Assembly (NCBI GenBank): GCA_004124535.1
Contig: SCKQ01000006.1
Location: 7,296 to 71,295 of the forward strand
Reading direction: 5' to 3'
Length of the DNA stretch: 64,000 bases
DNA from: Fidelibacterota bacterium
GTDB taxonomy: Bacteria > Marinisomatota > Marinisomatia > Marinisomatales > TCS55
The notes under the pieces were generated by a model, which had not been told where the DNA came from, searched no databases, and saw only the letters and a list, made by a program, of their open reading frames with translations. The translations under genes were made by a program, and so were the position numbers. Numbering within the stretch: the stretch's first letter is position 1; every line of letters starts with the position of its first letter. Of the stretch, positions 24,430-33,549 are shown piece by piece.

Positions 24430-26475
24430 ATGAGACCAAAAAAATGGTGTATTTATGCAGTATTCCTGCACTTATCAGCCCACGCGGGACAGATGAATGT
24501 TAACGGACCATTCGATCTCAACGGTAATGGACTGGATGAAGTGCTTCTATTTACAGAAAACCAGCTGCGATTTGTAGAAATTCAAAGCAACGGTTCACAT
24601 GCAGTGCTATGGGAGGCAACGCCTGAAAACTATGCAATAAAAGATGCTATCATTTACGATTTAGCCAGCGATGGTATAGCTGAACTAATCATACTGGCTG
24701 ACTTCTTACCTGGAGAGCGCAGCGATGGGAATAAATGGCTGCATCTTTACACTTGGACAGATTCAATTTTTGTTCCACAAACAATCTCTATTGATAATGG
24801 GGAGGTATTGCATCCAAACAATTGTGACGTAGATAAACAATCGGGAATTTTATCTATAGCTGTCGGGAGTCCTTTTCGGGCGGCAGTTTTATTGCAGGCA
24901 GTTAAACAAGAGAAAAATCTGATGGCCAATATTGTAAATATTGAATTACCAGATATATTGCATAATGGATTCGGTCAGGTGTTTTCCAGTTTCATGAATT
25001 TAGCGGGAGAACAACACTTGGCAGTTTTTAGTCCCGAAAATGAAATATTAAAAGTAGTATTGTTTCGCGCTGACGAAGTGCCAGTAGTTGTAGTTGAAAA
25101 TTTGTTGCCTCTAAATGGGGCGCGTAATTTAATTGGTTCAGCAATCCAAAAAACAGATTTGGACGATGATCAACGAGAAGAACTGCAATTGCCTTTTGCC
25201 AATGGGAAAGTATTGACATTGGCATTTGTTGACAGCGTACTTGTACTTACTGAAAGTAAATTCAGCGGGCAGAATATTTTTGTTCTTCCGGATAATGCCA
25301 GCGAAGAATCAATTAATTCGGTTATTTCATCTCGAGCCGAATCCGGACTTTATGATCTATTTGATCCAAAGAAACCAGACTCTTTAATCGTGATAGTTCC
25401 GGATGACACTTTGAGATTGGGCGATACGCTCAATTATAGAGCAGCCATGGATACAGCCACGGGTTTTTATAGTTTTCACTGGTTGTCGCAACCTGCAGAC
25501 AGTGCCTATTTTGATCCAACCACAGGAAATATTACCTGGATTCCAAGACGAGAAGATCTAGGTGAACATGAATTCAGATTTTATGCAGAAAAACGATTGA
25601 AGGAACAGCTGATTTCAGATGTAGACGATCTTGGAGATCGTCATAGAATACTACCTGTATTGGAGGAAGCAGAGCAGACATATGTTGTAATTGTAATTGA
25701 TACTGTAAAGCCGCCCGTTATCTATATACCACCACCGTATAAACCATACATAGTTTCTGTTTATACACCAAGTAAAACAGAAGGGAATGAACGTTTTATT
25801 TTTGATGGCGTCCCTTCGTTTGATGTAAAGATCAATGAACTTGATATTCCTAATAATCCTTCAACTTTTCATATTATTTCCGCAAATCTTGGCAGTATTA
25901 AAAAAGATAAACGTGTCGATTTTTCATATTCATTAAACACGGACAGTATTGCAAAAATTACACTTACTATAGATCATGATCTGGCAGAAAATGTTATTCA
26001 CGCAAGTGTTGAACCACCTGTGGATACAGATACCCTATTTTTAAACCCAACAGATTGGCGATCTGAATTACATCACTATCCAACATATCGTTTTAATGGA
26101 TTCCCCGAATCTCTACGTCTTGGAGAAACTGAAAATGGCATTTCATTATTTGACAGTGATAATAAGCGTAAACCCAAAAAATATGCCTATATTTCTATAT
26201 CCACTCCATTGGCGGACAACAGGCACAGGTTGTCTATAAACATGACAGAGATTGAATTATGGACTATTAAAGGAAATATAACCATTGATAGCACCGGTAA
26301 TAAAAAAGCCAGCACCACCATTATCTTTTCAGGGGAATTTGATCCCCAAAATATAACCGCTGAAATGCATGCTTCTGAAAATATGGCCCAGCGAGCAATG
26401 GAATTGCAATATAAAATTCTGGAATTTATGGGTGTTGATAGTGTTGCAGTAGATAAGACAGGAGCAGAAAATTGA
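24430..26475 (+). CDS. Large exported FG-GAP/Ig-like protein
   Basis: The 681-residue protein has a short N-terminal signal segment ending near LSAHAGQ. Its first ~290 residues contain FG-GAP/VCBS-like, calcium-loop-like repeats (PFDLNGNGLDEVLLF, YDLASDGIAELIIL, KTDLDDDQREELQLPF). A putative Ig domain of the He_PIG kind follows at about 315-385 (YFDPTTGNITWIPRREDLGEHEFRFYAE). The C-terminal third (430-681) is unlike anything I recognise. It shares its propeller/PIG layout with the next, much larger gene, whose ATG overlaps its stop, so the two are diverged paralogues in one operon. Surface or periplasmic location is likely; the ligand is unknown. Confidence 0.7.
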   Translation: MRPKKWCIYAVFLHLSAHAGQMNVNGPFDLNGNGLDEVLLFTENQLRFVEIQSNGSHAVLWEATPENYAIKDAIIYDLASDGIAELIILADFLPGERSDGNKWLHLYTWTDSIFVPQTISIDNGEVLHPNNCDVDKQSGILSIAVGSPFRAAVLLQAVKQEKNLMANIVNIELPDILHNGFGQVFSSFMNLAGEQHLAVFSPENEILKVVLFRADEVPVVVVENLLPLNGARNLIGSAIQKTDLDDDQREELQLPFANGKVLTLAFVDSVLVLTESKFSGQNIFVLPDNASEESINSVISSRAESGLYDLFDPKKPDSLIVIVPDDTLRLGDTLNYRAAMDTATGFYSFHWLSQPADSAYFDPTTGNITWIPRREDLGEHEFRFYAEKRLKEQLISDVDDLGDRHRILPVLEEAEQTYVVIVIDTVKPPVIYIPPPYKPYIVSVYTPSKTEGNERFIFDGVPSFDVKINELDIPNNPSTFHIISANLGSIKKDKRVDFSYSLNTDSIAKITLTIDHDLAENVIHASVEPPVDTDTLFLNPTDWRSELHHYPTYRFNGFPESLRLGETENGISLFDSDNKRKPKKYAYISISTPLADNRHRLSINMTEIELWTIKGNITIDSTGNKKASTTIIFSGEFDPQNITAEMHASENMAQRAMELQYKILEFMGVDSVAVDKTGAEN

Positions 26476-29400
26476 TGAAACGGATCATCATATTGCTATC
26501 ATTGATTTTCAGTGTTCTGCTTGGGAAAGACCTACAGATCATTCACATGGAAGGAACATTTGATCTGGACGATGATGGGCTTATTGAGTTTGCCTCCATA
26601 GAAGTAGGCAGAGAAAACGGTAACTACATTTCAATGATCCGTTATTATGAGATTGATGGTGACGGCTATCAACAGTTGAACTGGGAATTGGCTGCTCCGG
26701 ATGGTTTATTGGGAAATTTTGTGAATTTAAAAATAGGCGACCTAGACGGTAATGGTACTCCTGAGCTTATTACAATCATGAACCTCACCGATGAAAATGA
26801 AGAACGCATTTTGCATCCTATTGTTTATTATTATCCTTGGGATGGTACAGGCTTTAGCGAAACTCCAGCCAGTACGCTAAATTTATCTGAACGAAACACA
26901 TTTCTGCGTTGCCACAATTTTGAATTATTAGATCGGGACAATGATGGTGATCAGGAATTATTAGTTTCATTGGGTAGTCCAGTCCGGGGACTTGCTGTTG
27001 TGGATGTCAATAGTGATGGTGAATTAGAAATAACCACACGATTGGAACCAGAATCCATGCGTTTTGGTTCTGGATTTGTTTATGCTGGAGTTGTTGACTG
27101 GAATCGTGACGGCTATGATGATATCATAAGTTTCAGTCCTGAAGGCAATGTGATGAAAGCACAGCCTTTTATGAATATCAATGGCTCTTTTCAACAAGGG
27201 ACAGCAACCCACACAACAATTGCAGGAATGAATGGGTTTATCAATCGTGCAGTAACAATAACGGACTGGGACTCGGATGGATTTTTAGATGTAATAACCC
27301 CTTTCCAAAGCGGTCATTTAATTGCTTTAACTCTATCGGAAGCTGGTATCGATATTGATAATATACCAAATGAAGCAGGTCCTTTATCTGATGTTCAGAT
27401 AGGAGATTTTGACCACGATACCTATAAAGATTTATTACTTGTCTCTGGCGAAATGAACATGATAACCATTTCATTTGGCGCTGCAACTCCCGCAGAAAAA
27501 AGTGAAAATTATTTTACACTAATAGTTGATACAGTCGATATTCAGATTTTTTCAGCTATTCCAATTATACAACAGGGTAAATATATTGGCACGACAATTG
27601 CTGCCGGCTGGAATGGTGATGAAACATCTGTCTTTCTTACAGACTTGGGCTTACCGCCACCTATTGATAAACCGGCCATTCAGGATACGTTAGCCGAACG
27701 CATAGATTTATTGGATATATTTCCGGAAATCGCCGGTCTTGATATTGGCACCTTGGCCGCTGGCACCAAACCGATGAAATCACTCGGCCAGCCCTTGCCA
27801 AAAGGTGTACTACCACGCCACGTACTGCCCGTTGATCAATTATTTGTGTATTCAATCCCGGAAGATGAGGCGCGCCAGTTTTACAGTTTTCGCTGGTTGC
27901 TGCCGCCACCAAAAGGTATGTTTTTTCATTACGAAACACGTTCTATTCAATGGGTCCCGGACGGTACACAACTAGGCGCGTATAAATTAGCGTATCATGT
28001 AGAAATGAAAGCTGGGGAAACCGTTGAGCTTGAATCTGAAGAAGAAGCTCTACTCACGTATAAAGTAATACCACATCTGGAAGGGTACGATGAACGTCTC
28101 TGGATTTATGTAAATGATGTACCGGAATTCATTTCTGAACTGGCAGGCACTGAATTTGTGGCCAATTCCTTGTTCACATATCAACCGGTAGTGGATGATA
28201 AAAATCACGACGCAAAGCTGCAGTTCATTTTGGAAACAGCTCCCAATGGAATGGAGATGGACTCCAGCGGAGCCTTATACTGGCAAACGGACAGCAGTCA
28301 TGTAAATATTTATGATGTACGTATTGTAGTATCGGACGGCTTCGATCGTGCTGTGCAGGAATTCCGACTTTTTGCCCGTGCGGGTGTAATAATCCTGTCT
28401 GAACCGGATTCCATCATTCGCGTGGATGAATTATTCAAATACCAAGTAGATGTATGGCGCCCGGATTTAGATCAGGAATTGACGTATAAAATGCTGTATA
28501 AACCTTTAGGCATGACCCTTTCAGAAAATGGTCTTGTGGAGTGGACGCCTGTAGTAACTCAAATTGATTCTCAAAATTTTGCAATTGTTGCCAACCACGG
28601 AGTTGCAGCTGATACACAAGAAGTTATTTTATTTGTCAACCATCCGCCGGTTATTGATCGCGCTCCGCCGCCCATGAACAAAGTTAATTTGGGTTATGTA
28701 TGGGATTTTCAATTGGAAGTAACAGATCCCAATGTGAATGACGTCCTAACCTATACGGCTGTGGAAATGCCTGATGGAATGCGCATGGATCCTTTTACCG
28801 GGCGTTTGCGCTGGGAACCCACCCGAGATGAAATGGACTTTGGTCATTTGAAGATCGAAGTCGATGACGGAAATGATGTTCGGACAATTGTAGCAGATTT
28901 CTTTATCAACTCCCCTATTAAATTGGTATCGATTCCGGTCATGCAGGCCACAGTAGGGCAGCAGTACAAATATAAGATTATGACAACAGATCTGAACAAA
29001 GGTTCGCTTTTACCTTTTAGTCATGTTGTAAAACTGGAAGACACAGAAAAAGCCCGAGTGTATGCTGTCAATATTGCCGACGATGTTTATCGTGAAAATG
29101 TGGATCGATACATCGGAGACTGGAACGCGGCAGATGTTGTTTATATGACCAGCCAAGGGGAGATGGAGTCAGATGAATTCAACCGCCTGAATTTGAAGCG
29201 TTATGTGCACTCTATTTTTTGGGAGGACGATCGGCTGATTATCATCATCGAAGAAAAAGATGATCGGTCCGTAAGTGTTAAAGATGCTCTATGGGAATTT
29301 TTCCAAGGATCAAAAGGTAAGCCGCCCAAAGTTATCGTGGAACGTAGGAGCGCTATTCGCTACACGTTAGAAGAGTTTCCCGATGGCATGGAAGTGGATG

Positions 29401-30140
29401 AATTTACCGGAACATTGTTATGGACGCCGGGCAAGGATCAATACGATACCTATCCTATCAAATTGGTGGTCTCTGATGGCTATACCAAAGATGAACAATC
29501 ATTTGATTTGTATGTTAATCATCCTGCGACGATTGTTTCTCAGGCGCCAAAAGCTGCGCTCGTTGAAGAAATGTATAAATATCAAGTACAGGTGGAGGAT
29601 AAAAACGCCGATGCTGAACTCCATTATGAACTTGTCAAAGGGCCCCAGGGCATGCAGCTTTCTAATACAGGAAAACTTGTTTGGATTCCGAAAGCATCCC
29701 AGGTGAATAAGCATACATTTTCCATAAAAGTATCAGACGGTTATCATGAAGATAACCAAACAGGACGCATCTTTGTCAATATTCCACCCTCGATCATTTC
29801 CAGGCCTAAACCCGTCGGCTTAACGGGTTATGAATACCGTTATCGCGTCGTCGCTGAAGATTTGAACAATGATCGCGTGACATTTCGTTCTATACGATTA
29901 CCTAAATATGCTTCCTTTAATAAAAAGACAGGCCAGTTTAAATGGCGTCCCCGCAACAGCCAGCTAGGGCCCCAAGATGTGATCATTACGGCCATTGATG
30001 AACGGGGCGCCACCACGACCCACCAGTTCCAGATCCATGTATTTGAAAACCCCGATGCCCGCCGCTTTGTGAACACCGGCTGGCCGCTTATGCTCACCTT
30101 TGTAGGCGTTATGTTCGCTTGGGGCGTGGCCCAGTTCTGA
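26475..30140 (+). CDS. Giant exported protein: seven-bladed FG-GAP propeller, multiple putative-Ig repeats, C-terminal membrane anchor
   Basis: The 1221-residue protein has a signal peptide (1-18). Seven aspartate-rich calcium-binding loops occur in the first ~330 residues (DLDDDG at 30, DLDGNG at 89, DRDNDG at 153, then DVNSDG, DWNRDG, DWDSDG and DFDHDT), suggesting one seven-bladed propeller. After it come about seven He_PIG-type Ig repeats, recognisable by GM.md..TG.L.W.P cores (GMRMDPFTGRLRWEP, GMEVDEFTGTLLWTP, GMQLSNTGKLVWIP). A final hydrophobic helix (GWPLMLTFVGVMFAWGVAQF) is an apparent membrane anchor. I chose the ATG at 26475, overlapping the previous stop. An adhesin or envelope assembly role is plausible but unproven. 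Confidence 0.75.
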   Translation: MKRIIILLSLIFSVLLGKDLQIIHMEGTFDLDDDGLIEFASIEVGRENGNYISMIRYYEIDGDGYQQLNWELAAPDGLLGNFVNLKIGDLDGNGTPELITIMNLTDENEERILHPIVYYYPWDGTGFSETPASTLNLSERNTFLRCHNFELLDRDNDGDQELLVSLGSPVRGLAVVDVNSDGELEITTRLEPESMRFGSGFVYAGVVDWNRDGYDDIISFSPEGNVMKAQPFMNINGSFQQGTATHTTIAGMNGFINRAVTITDWDSDGFLDVITPFQSGHLIALTLSEAGIDIDNIPNEAGPLSDVQIGDFDHDTYKDLLLVSGEMNMITISFGAATPAEKSENYFTLIVDTVDIQIFSAIPIIQQGKYIGTTIAAGWNGDETSVFLTDLGLPPPIDKPAIQDTLAERIDLLDIFPEIAGLDIGTLAAGTKPMKSLGQPLPKGVLPRHVLPVDQLFVYSIPEDEARQFYSFRWLLPPPKGMFFHYETRSIQWVPDGTQLGAYKLAYHVEMKAGETVELESEEEALLTYKVIPHLEGYDERLWIYVNDVPEFISELAGTEFVANSLFTYQPVVDDKNHDAKLQFILETAPNGMEMDSSGALYWQTDSSHVNIYDVRIVVSDGFDRAVQEFRLFARAGVIILSEPDSIIRVDELFKYQVDVWRPDLDQELTYKMLYKPLGMTLSENGLVEWTPVVTQIDSQNFAIVANHGVAADTQEVILFVNHPPVIDRAPPPMNKVNLGYVWDFQLEVTDPNVNDVLTYTAVEMPDGMRMDPFTGRLRWEPTRDEMDFGHLKIEVDDGNDVRTIVADFFINSPIKLVSIPVMQATVGQQYKYKIMTTDLNKGSLLPFSHVVKLEDTEKARVYAVNIADDVYRENVDRYIGDWNAADVVYMTSQGEMESDEFNRLNLKRYVHSIFWEDDRLIIIIEEKDDRSVSVKDALWEFFQGSKGKPPKVIVERRSAIRYTLEEFPDGMEVDEFTGTLLWTPGKDQYDTYPIKLVVSDGYTKDEQSFDLYVNHPATIVSQAPKAALVEEMYKYQVQVEDKNADAELHYELVKGPQGMQLSNTGKLVWIPKASQVNKHTFSIKVSDGYHEDNQTGRIFVNIPPSIISRPKPVGLTGYEYRYRVVAEDLNNDRVTFRSIRLPKYASFNKKTGQFKWRPRNSQLGPQDVIITAIDERGATTTHQFQIHVFENPDARRFVNTGWPLMLTFVGVMFAWGVAQF

Positions 30141-30149
30141 TCTAAAAAC

Positions 30150-30167
30150 TCTAATTAAATAATTAGA
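30150..30167. other. AT-rich palindrome between convergent genes
   Basis: A perfect inverted repeat, TCTAATTA-AA-TAATTAGA, lies between the FG-GAP gene and lpxK and includes the lpxK stop codon. It may serve as a weak bidirectional terminator, but it is AT-only in its core and lacks a clear T-run. Confidence 0.3.
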
Positions 30168-31186
30168 TCTAACAACCACTTTTCACCTTCAGCCTTAAGT
30201 GAGACATTCACTGGCAGGGCAAATAAGGGCAGGTCGTTCAATGATTCTAGCTTAACCAGGTCCTTTTCAGTGGTAATAAGGGCTTGTGCTTCGGCCGATA
30301 GAAATACTTCCCGTAGGACTTCCAAATCCAATGCGGAGTACTCTGCGTGATCATCATGACGAAAATGGTGGACGTAATCCAAACCGGCTTCTTCCATAAT
30401 TACCTCAAAACTATCTGGATCACCCACACCGGAAACGGCCACCACAGGGCCATTGAAATCGCTTACAGGTTTTGTTGAACCATCTAATCCAATCACTTGC
30501 GTATTTGGTATTAAATCAGACTCCATAGTAAAACTGCAATAGTTGGATACTGCATTGACTAGTTTTTCATCGGGAGGCGTCAAATTAGCTTTGGTGAAAA
30601 TGACTGCATCAGCACGTTTAATATTTCTCAATGGTTCCCGGAGAAGTCCGTAAGGCAGCAGTTTTGGACGGCGGTGGTTGCTGTTGATCAAAACAATATC
30701 CACATCCCTAAACACTCGCCTGTGCTGGAAGGCATCATCCATGAGAATCACATCAGGGTTATATTCATTACATATTAACTGCCCGCCCCGATAGCGGTTC
30801 TCATCCACAACCACGGGTATTCCTTTTAATTTATTGGCCAGCATAAAAGGTTCATCGCCACTATTTTCCAGGTCTGATTGAACTGTGTTTCCATCACTGA
30901 CGACATGTGTTCCGGCTGACTTACGTTTATAGCCTCTGCTCAATACGACTACATTCAATCCTCGAGCTTTTAATGTATTGGCCAAAAATAAAACAAAAGG
31001 TGTTTTTCCTGTTCCGCCCACAGAAAGATTGCCAACACTTACCACCTTGCAGGGTAATTTTCGAGAAACAAAAAAACCCAAATTATAAAAGAAGTTCCGC
31101 CAGAAGATCAGCAGCCAATAGAAAAATCCCAGGGGCCAGAGAAAAATTCGGTATTTTTTTATAGATTGAGGATCAAACTGCGGCAC
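30155..31186 (-). CDS. lpxK: Tetraacyldisaccharide 4'-kinase
   Basis: The 343-residue inner-membrane-associated kinase phosphorylates the 4' position of the lipid A precursor to give lipid IVA. The family P-loop is clear (GNLSVGGTGKT, 52-62), as are SRGYKRKSAGTHVVS and the MDDAFQHRR motif with its catalytic Asp. A hydrophobic N-terminal helix (16-37) anchors it. The gene is last in a leftward operon with a DUF374 acyltransferase and lpxB and overlaps the upstream gene by 14 bases. Confidence 0.95.
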   Translation of the reverse strand: MPQFDPQSIKKYRIFLWPLGFFYWLLIFWRNFFYNLGFFVSRKLPCKVVSVGNLSVGGTGKTPFVLFLANTLKARGLNVVVLSRGYKRKSAGTHVVSDGNTVQSDLENSGDEPFMLANKLKGIPVVVDENRYRGGQLICNEYNPDVILMDDAFQHRRVFRDVDIVLINSNHRRPKLLPYGLLREPLRNIKRADAVIFTKANLTPPDEKLVNAVSNYCSFTMESDLIPNTQVIGLDGSTKPVSDFNGPVVAVSGVGDPDSFEVIMEEAGLDYVHHFRHDDHAEYSALDLEVLREVFLSAEAQALITTEKDLVKLESLNDLPLFALPVNVSLKAEGEKWLLDLII

Positions 31187-31817
31187 GGTTCCTAGCTTCC
31201 TCTTCCAATCTATCTAGCTCATTTTTTAATATTTTTGAGCATTCATCAAAATCGTCATTTTCAGAAAACTCTAAAGGCTCCCCAATCAACAAGTGGATTT
31301 TACCAAAAGGTTTGGCTACATAAAATGTATCCCAGTTTGTAGACGCCCAGTGCTTTGTAGCATAACTCCCGGTTGGTAAAATAACAGCACCCGTACGCAT
31401 AGCCGCTTTTACGGCACCGGGTTTTAATTTTTTAGCTGGACCCTTTGGACCATCCGGTGTAATAAATACAAGCGCACCTTTTTCATTTAACACATTGACG
31501 ATCTGTTTATAGGCTTCCCGACCGCCATCCGAACTGGAACCTCGAATGGTTTTATAACCAAGCTTTACGGCAATGCGGGATATGATTTCTGCATCACCGT
31601 GTTTTCCTGCCACGCCGTAGGGCTGCTTATCCGCCACGTATAAATAACCCGGAAGCAAATTGCCGTGCCAAGTAGTAAAAATTATGGACTTCCCTTCTGA
31701 TCGCAATTTTTCGATCTGACCATCACCTTCGATGATCCAGCGGTTGGTGCCGTACAGAAATTTCAAGGCCCATTTGCCAAAAAATACACCTAGGAAAAAA
31801 AGTAGTTTTTTCTTCAC
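31173..31817 (-). CDS. DUF374 lysophospholipid/lipid A acyltransferase-like protein
   Basis: The 214-residue protein of the DUF374 group is related to glycerol-phosphate and lipid A acyltransferases. It has an N-terminal membrane segment and the catalytic-type histidine His51 in TTWHGNLLPGYL. SSSDGGREAYKQI and ITPDGPKGPAKKLKPG are characteristic family stretches. Lying between lpxB and lpxK, it most likely adds a fatty acyl chain to lipid A or a related glycolipid, standing in for an LpxL-type enzyme; that substrate is inferred from context. It overlaps lpxB by 4 bases and lpxK by 14. Confidence 0.85.
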   Translation of the reverse strand: MKKKLLFFLGVFFGKWALKFLYGTNRWIIEGDGQIEKLRSEGKSIIFTTWHGNLLPGYLYVADKQPYGVAGKHGDAEIISRIAVKLGYKTIRGSSSDGGREAYKQIVNVLNEKGALVFITPDGPKGPAKKLKPGAVKAAMRTGAVILPTGSYATKHWASTNWDTFYVAKPFGKIHLLIGEPLEFSENDDFDECSKILKNELDRLEEEARNRAAV

Positions 31818-32935
31818 GTGAACGTCCTGCTTAAAATAGCATCTGCCGCTCTTTCGTAGACCCCGGGCATGCCCAAGGTCCTGCGCACCTGTTCATAACC
31901 GATGAGCATTTCTTTTCGTTCGGCTGTGTTTGATAACAGGGGCTGAATTGCATTTGCAAGATTTTTAGGTGTCATGTCTGCCTGCAGGAACTCCGGGACG
32001 ATTTGTTTACCGGCAATAAGATTGGTCATGGCCGCAAAAGGAACCTTGGACATGTTTTTGGCCAGTAGCCAGCTTCCAGATGACATCTTATAACTGACAA
32101 CAGCCGGAATATCCTGAACAGCTGATTGGAGGGTGGCAGTACCGGATGCAGTTAGAACGGCTGTCCCATATTCCAGGCAAAGGCTTGTATCGTCCTCCTC
32201 TACTTTCCAATTGTTTGGAATTTCTCCCAGAGTTACTTGGGGTACTTTACCTACGATTATTTGAACATCATCATTGTTTAACAAAGACACTACTTTTATA
32301 AATATAGGTAGATGACGATCTACTTCCTGTTGCCGGCTGCCGGGGAAAAGCACAAGCACAGGCCGTCCTTTATCCAAGCTATACTTGTTGAAGAATGCAG
32401 CTTTATCCATGGAGGGCTTGTGAAATTCTGTAAACGGGTGGCCCACAAAATGGGCGTTCACACCTCGCTGCTCGAACCATTCCTGCTCAAAGGGGAAAAT
32501 GCACAAGGCTTGGTCCACGCACTTGCGGATAATATTTACGCGCTTTTCTTTCCAGGCCCAGACCTGGGGTAGAATAAAATAGGTTATGGGCAATCCCAAA
32601 GGGTGAATATTTTTTGCAAGGCGCAGATTAAAACCGGGATAATCAATAAGAATCAAGCGCTGAGGCTTCACCTCTTGGATTTTCCCTAAAGTCTGTCCCA
32701 TCACAGTGACCATATACGGCAGGTGTTTCAGCACTTCTGTAAAGCCCATCATTGCCAAGTTATCTATATGTTCGATGATTTCCATGCCTTCTGTTTTCAT
32801 CGCTTCACCGCCGTGGCCTACAAATGAAGCATTTGGGTATTTTACTTTTATGGCGGCGATAAGATGCGCGCCATGCAAATCACCGGATTCTTCACCGGCA
32901 ACGAGGAAAAAGACGGGATTTCGGGCAGATGTCAT
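31814..32935 (-). CDS. lpxB: Lipid-A-disaccharide synthase
   Basis: The 373-residue GT19 glycosyltransferase condenses UDP-2,3-diacylglucosamine with lipid X. Family features include the N-terminal VAGEESGDLHGAHLI, NLAMMGFTEVLKHLP, IDYPGFNLRLAK, YFILPQVWAWKEKRV, LPGSRQQEVDRHLP, and LTASGTATLQ near the nucleotide site. It overlaps the DUF374 gene by 4 bases (ATGA type). Its length is normal. It lies 38 bases downstream of a methyltransferase-like gene on the same strand. Confidence 0.96.
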   Translation of the reverse strand: MTSARNPVFFLVAGEESGDLHGAHLIAAIKVKYPNASFVGHGGEAMKTEGMEIIEHIDNLAMMGFTEVLKHLPYMVTVMGQTLGKIQEVKPQRLILIDYPGFNLRLAKNIHPLGLPITYFILPQVWAWKEKRVNIIRKCVDQALCIFPFEQEWFEQRGVNAHFVGHPFTEFHKPSMDKAAFFNKYSLDKGRPVLVLFPGSRQQEVDRHLPIFIKVVSLLNNDDVQIIVGKVPQVTLGEIPNNWKVEEDDTSLCLEYGTAVLTASGTATLQSAVQDIPAVVSYKMSSGSWLLAKNMSKVPFAAMTNLIAGKQIVPEFLQADMTPKNLANAIQPLLSNTAERKEMLIGYEQVRRTLGMPGVYERAADAILSRTFT

Positions 32936-32973
32936 GGGAAGATGTTACGTATGATTCCTGAAATGAGCCAGAA

Positions 32974-33549
32974 TCAGACGAATTGATGTCTGATGATCAC
33001 TAAAAGTAATATAAGGACAATATTCTGCAGCGTGCGCTTTTCTGTTTTTAATGTTTTCATAAATGTCATGGGTCTACGTTTATCATCACTAGGCCAGGCA
33101 GAAAATCGAGGCAACAGGCGTGGTACATGTTGACGATATGTTTCGTATTCCGCACCAAACAAACTAACCAGCGTTTCTTCTTCTAAATAAATGATTAATG
33201 CATATTGAGTTAAAAAGAATATCCATGTTACCGCCAACATAATCCAAATATTTGGTGCACCTGCTATGAGTACAACCCCTGAAAAAATAAAAAAGTTACC
33301 AATGTATAATGGATTACGTATATGGGCAAAAGGACCAGATGAACAAAGTGCTGGAGCCCCCACATTTGTAGTGCGTGTGATACCGCCAGCATAGCTTACC
33401 GCCCAGAAGCGAATGCATTCTCCTATACCTAGGCAAATCAAACCATACAAAACATGCGGTAATGCTGGCTGTGAAAAATAAATGATCAGAACAGCTAATG
33501 GGATTGGAGTATAACTGCGGTTTTTAAAAAAGAAATTGCGGATGTCCAT
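32974..33549 (-). CDS. Isoprenylcysteine/phospholipid methyltransferase-like membrane protein
   Basis: The 191-residue multi-helix membrane protein has the C-terminal ICMT/PEMT-type signature GPFAHIRNPLYIGNFFIFSG and EEETLVSLFGAEYETYRQHVPRLLP, where the family binds S-adenosylmethionine. Bacterial members methylate lipids or unknown small substrates. Its start overlaps the stop of the oxidoreductase gene (33549). Being in a lipid A gene run suggests an envelope lipid substrate, but this is context only. Confidence 0.8.
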   Translation of the reverse strand: MDIRNFFFKNRSYTPIPLAVLIIYFSQPALPHVLYGLICLGIGECIRFWAVSYAGGITRTTNVGAPALCSSGPFAHIRNPLYIGNFFIFSGVVLIAGAPNIWIMLAVTWIFFLTQYALIIYLEEETLVSLFGAEYETYRQHVPRLLPRFSAWPSDDKRRPMTFMKTLKTEKRTLQNIVLILLLVIIRHQFV

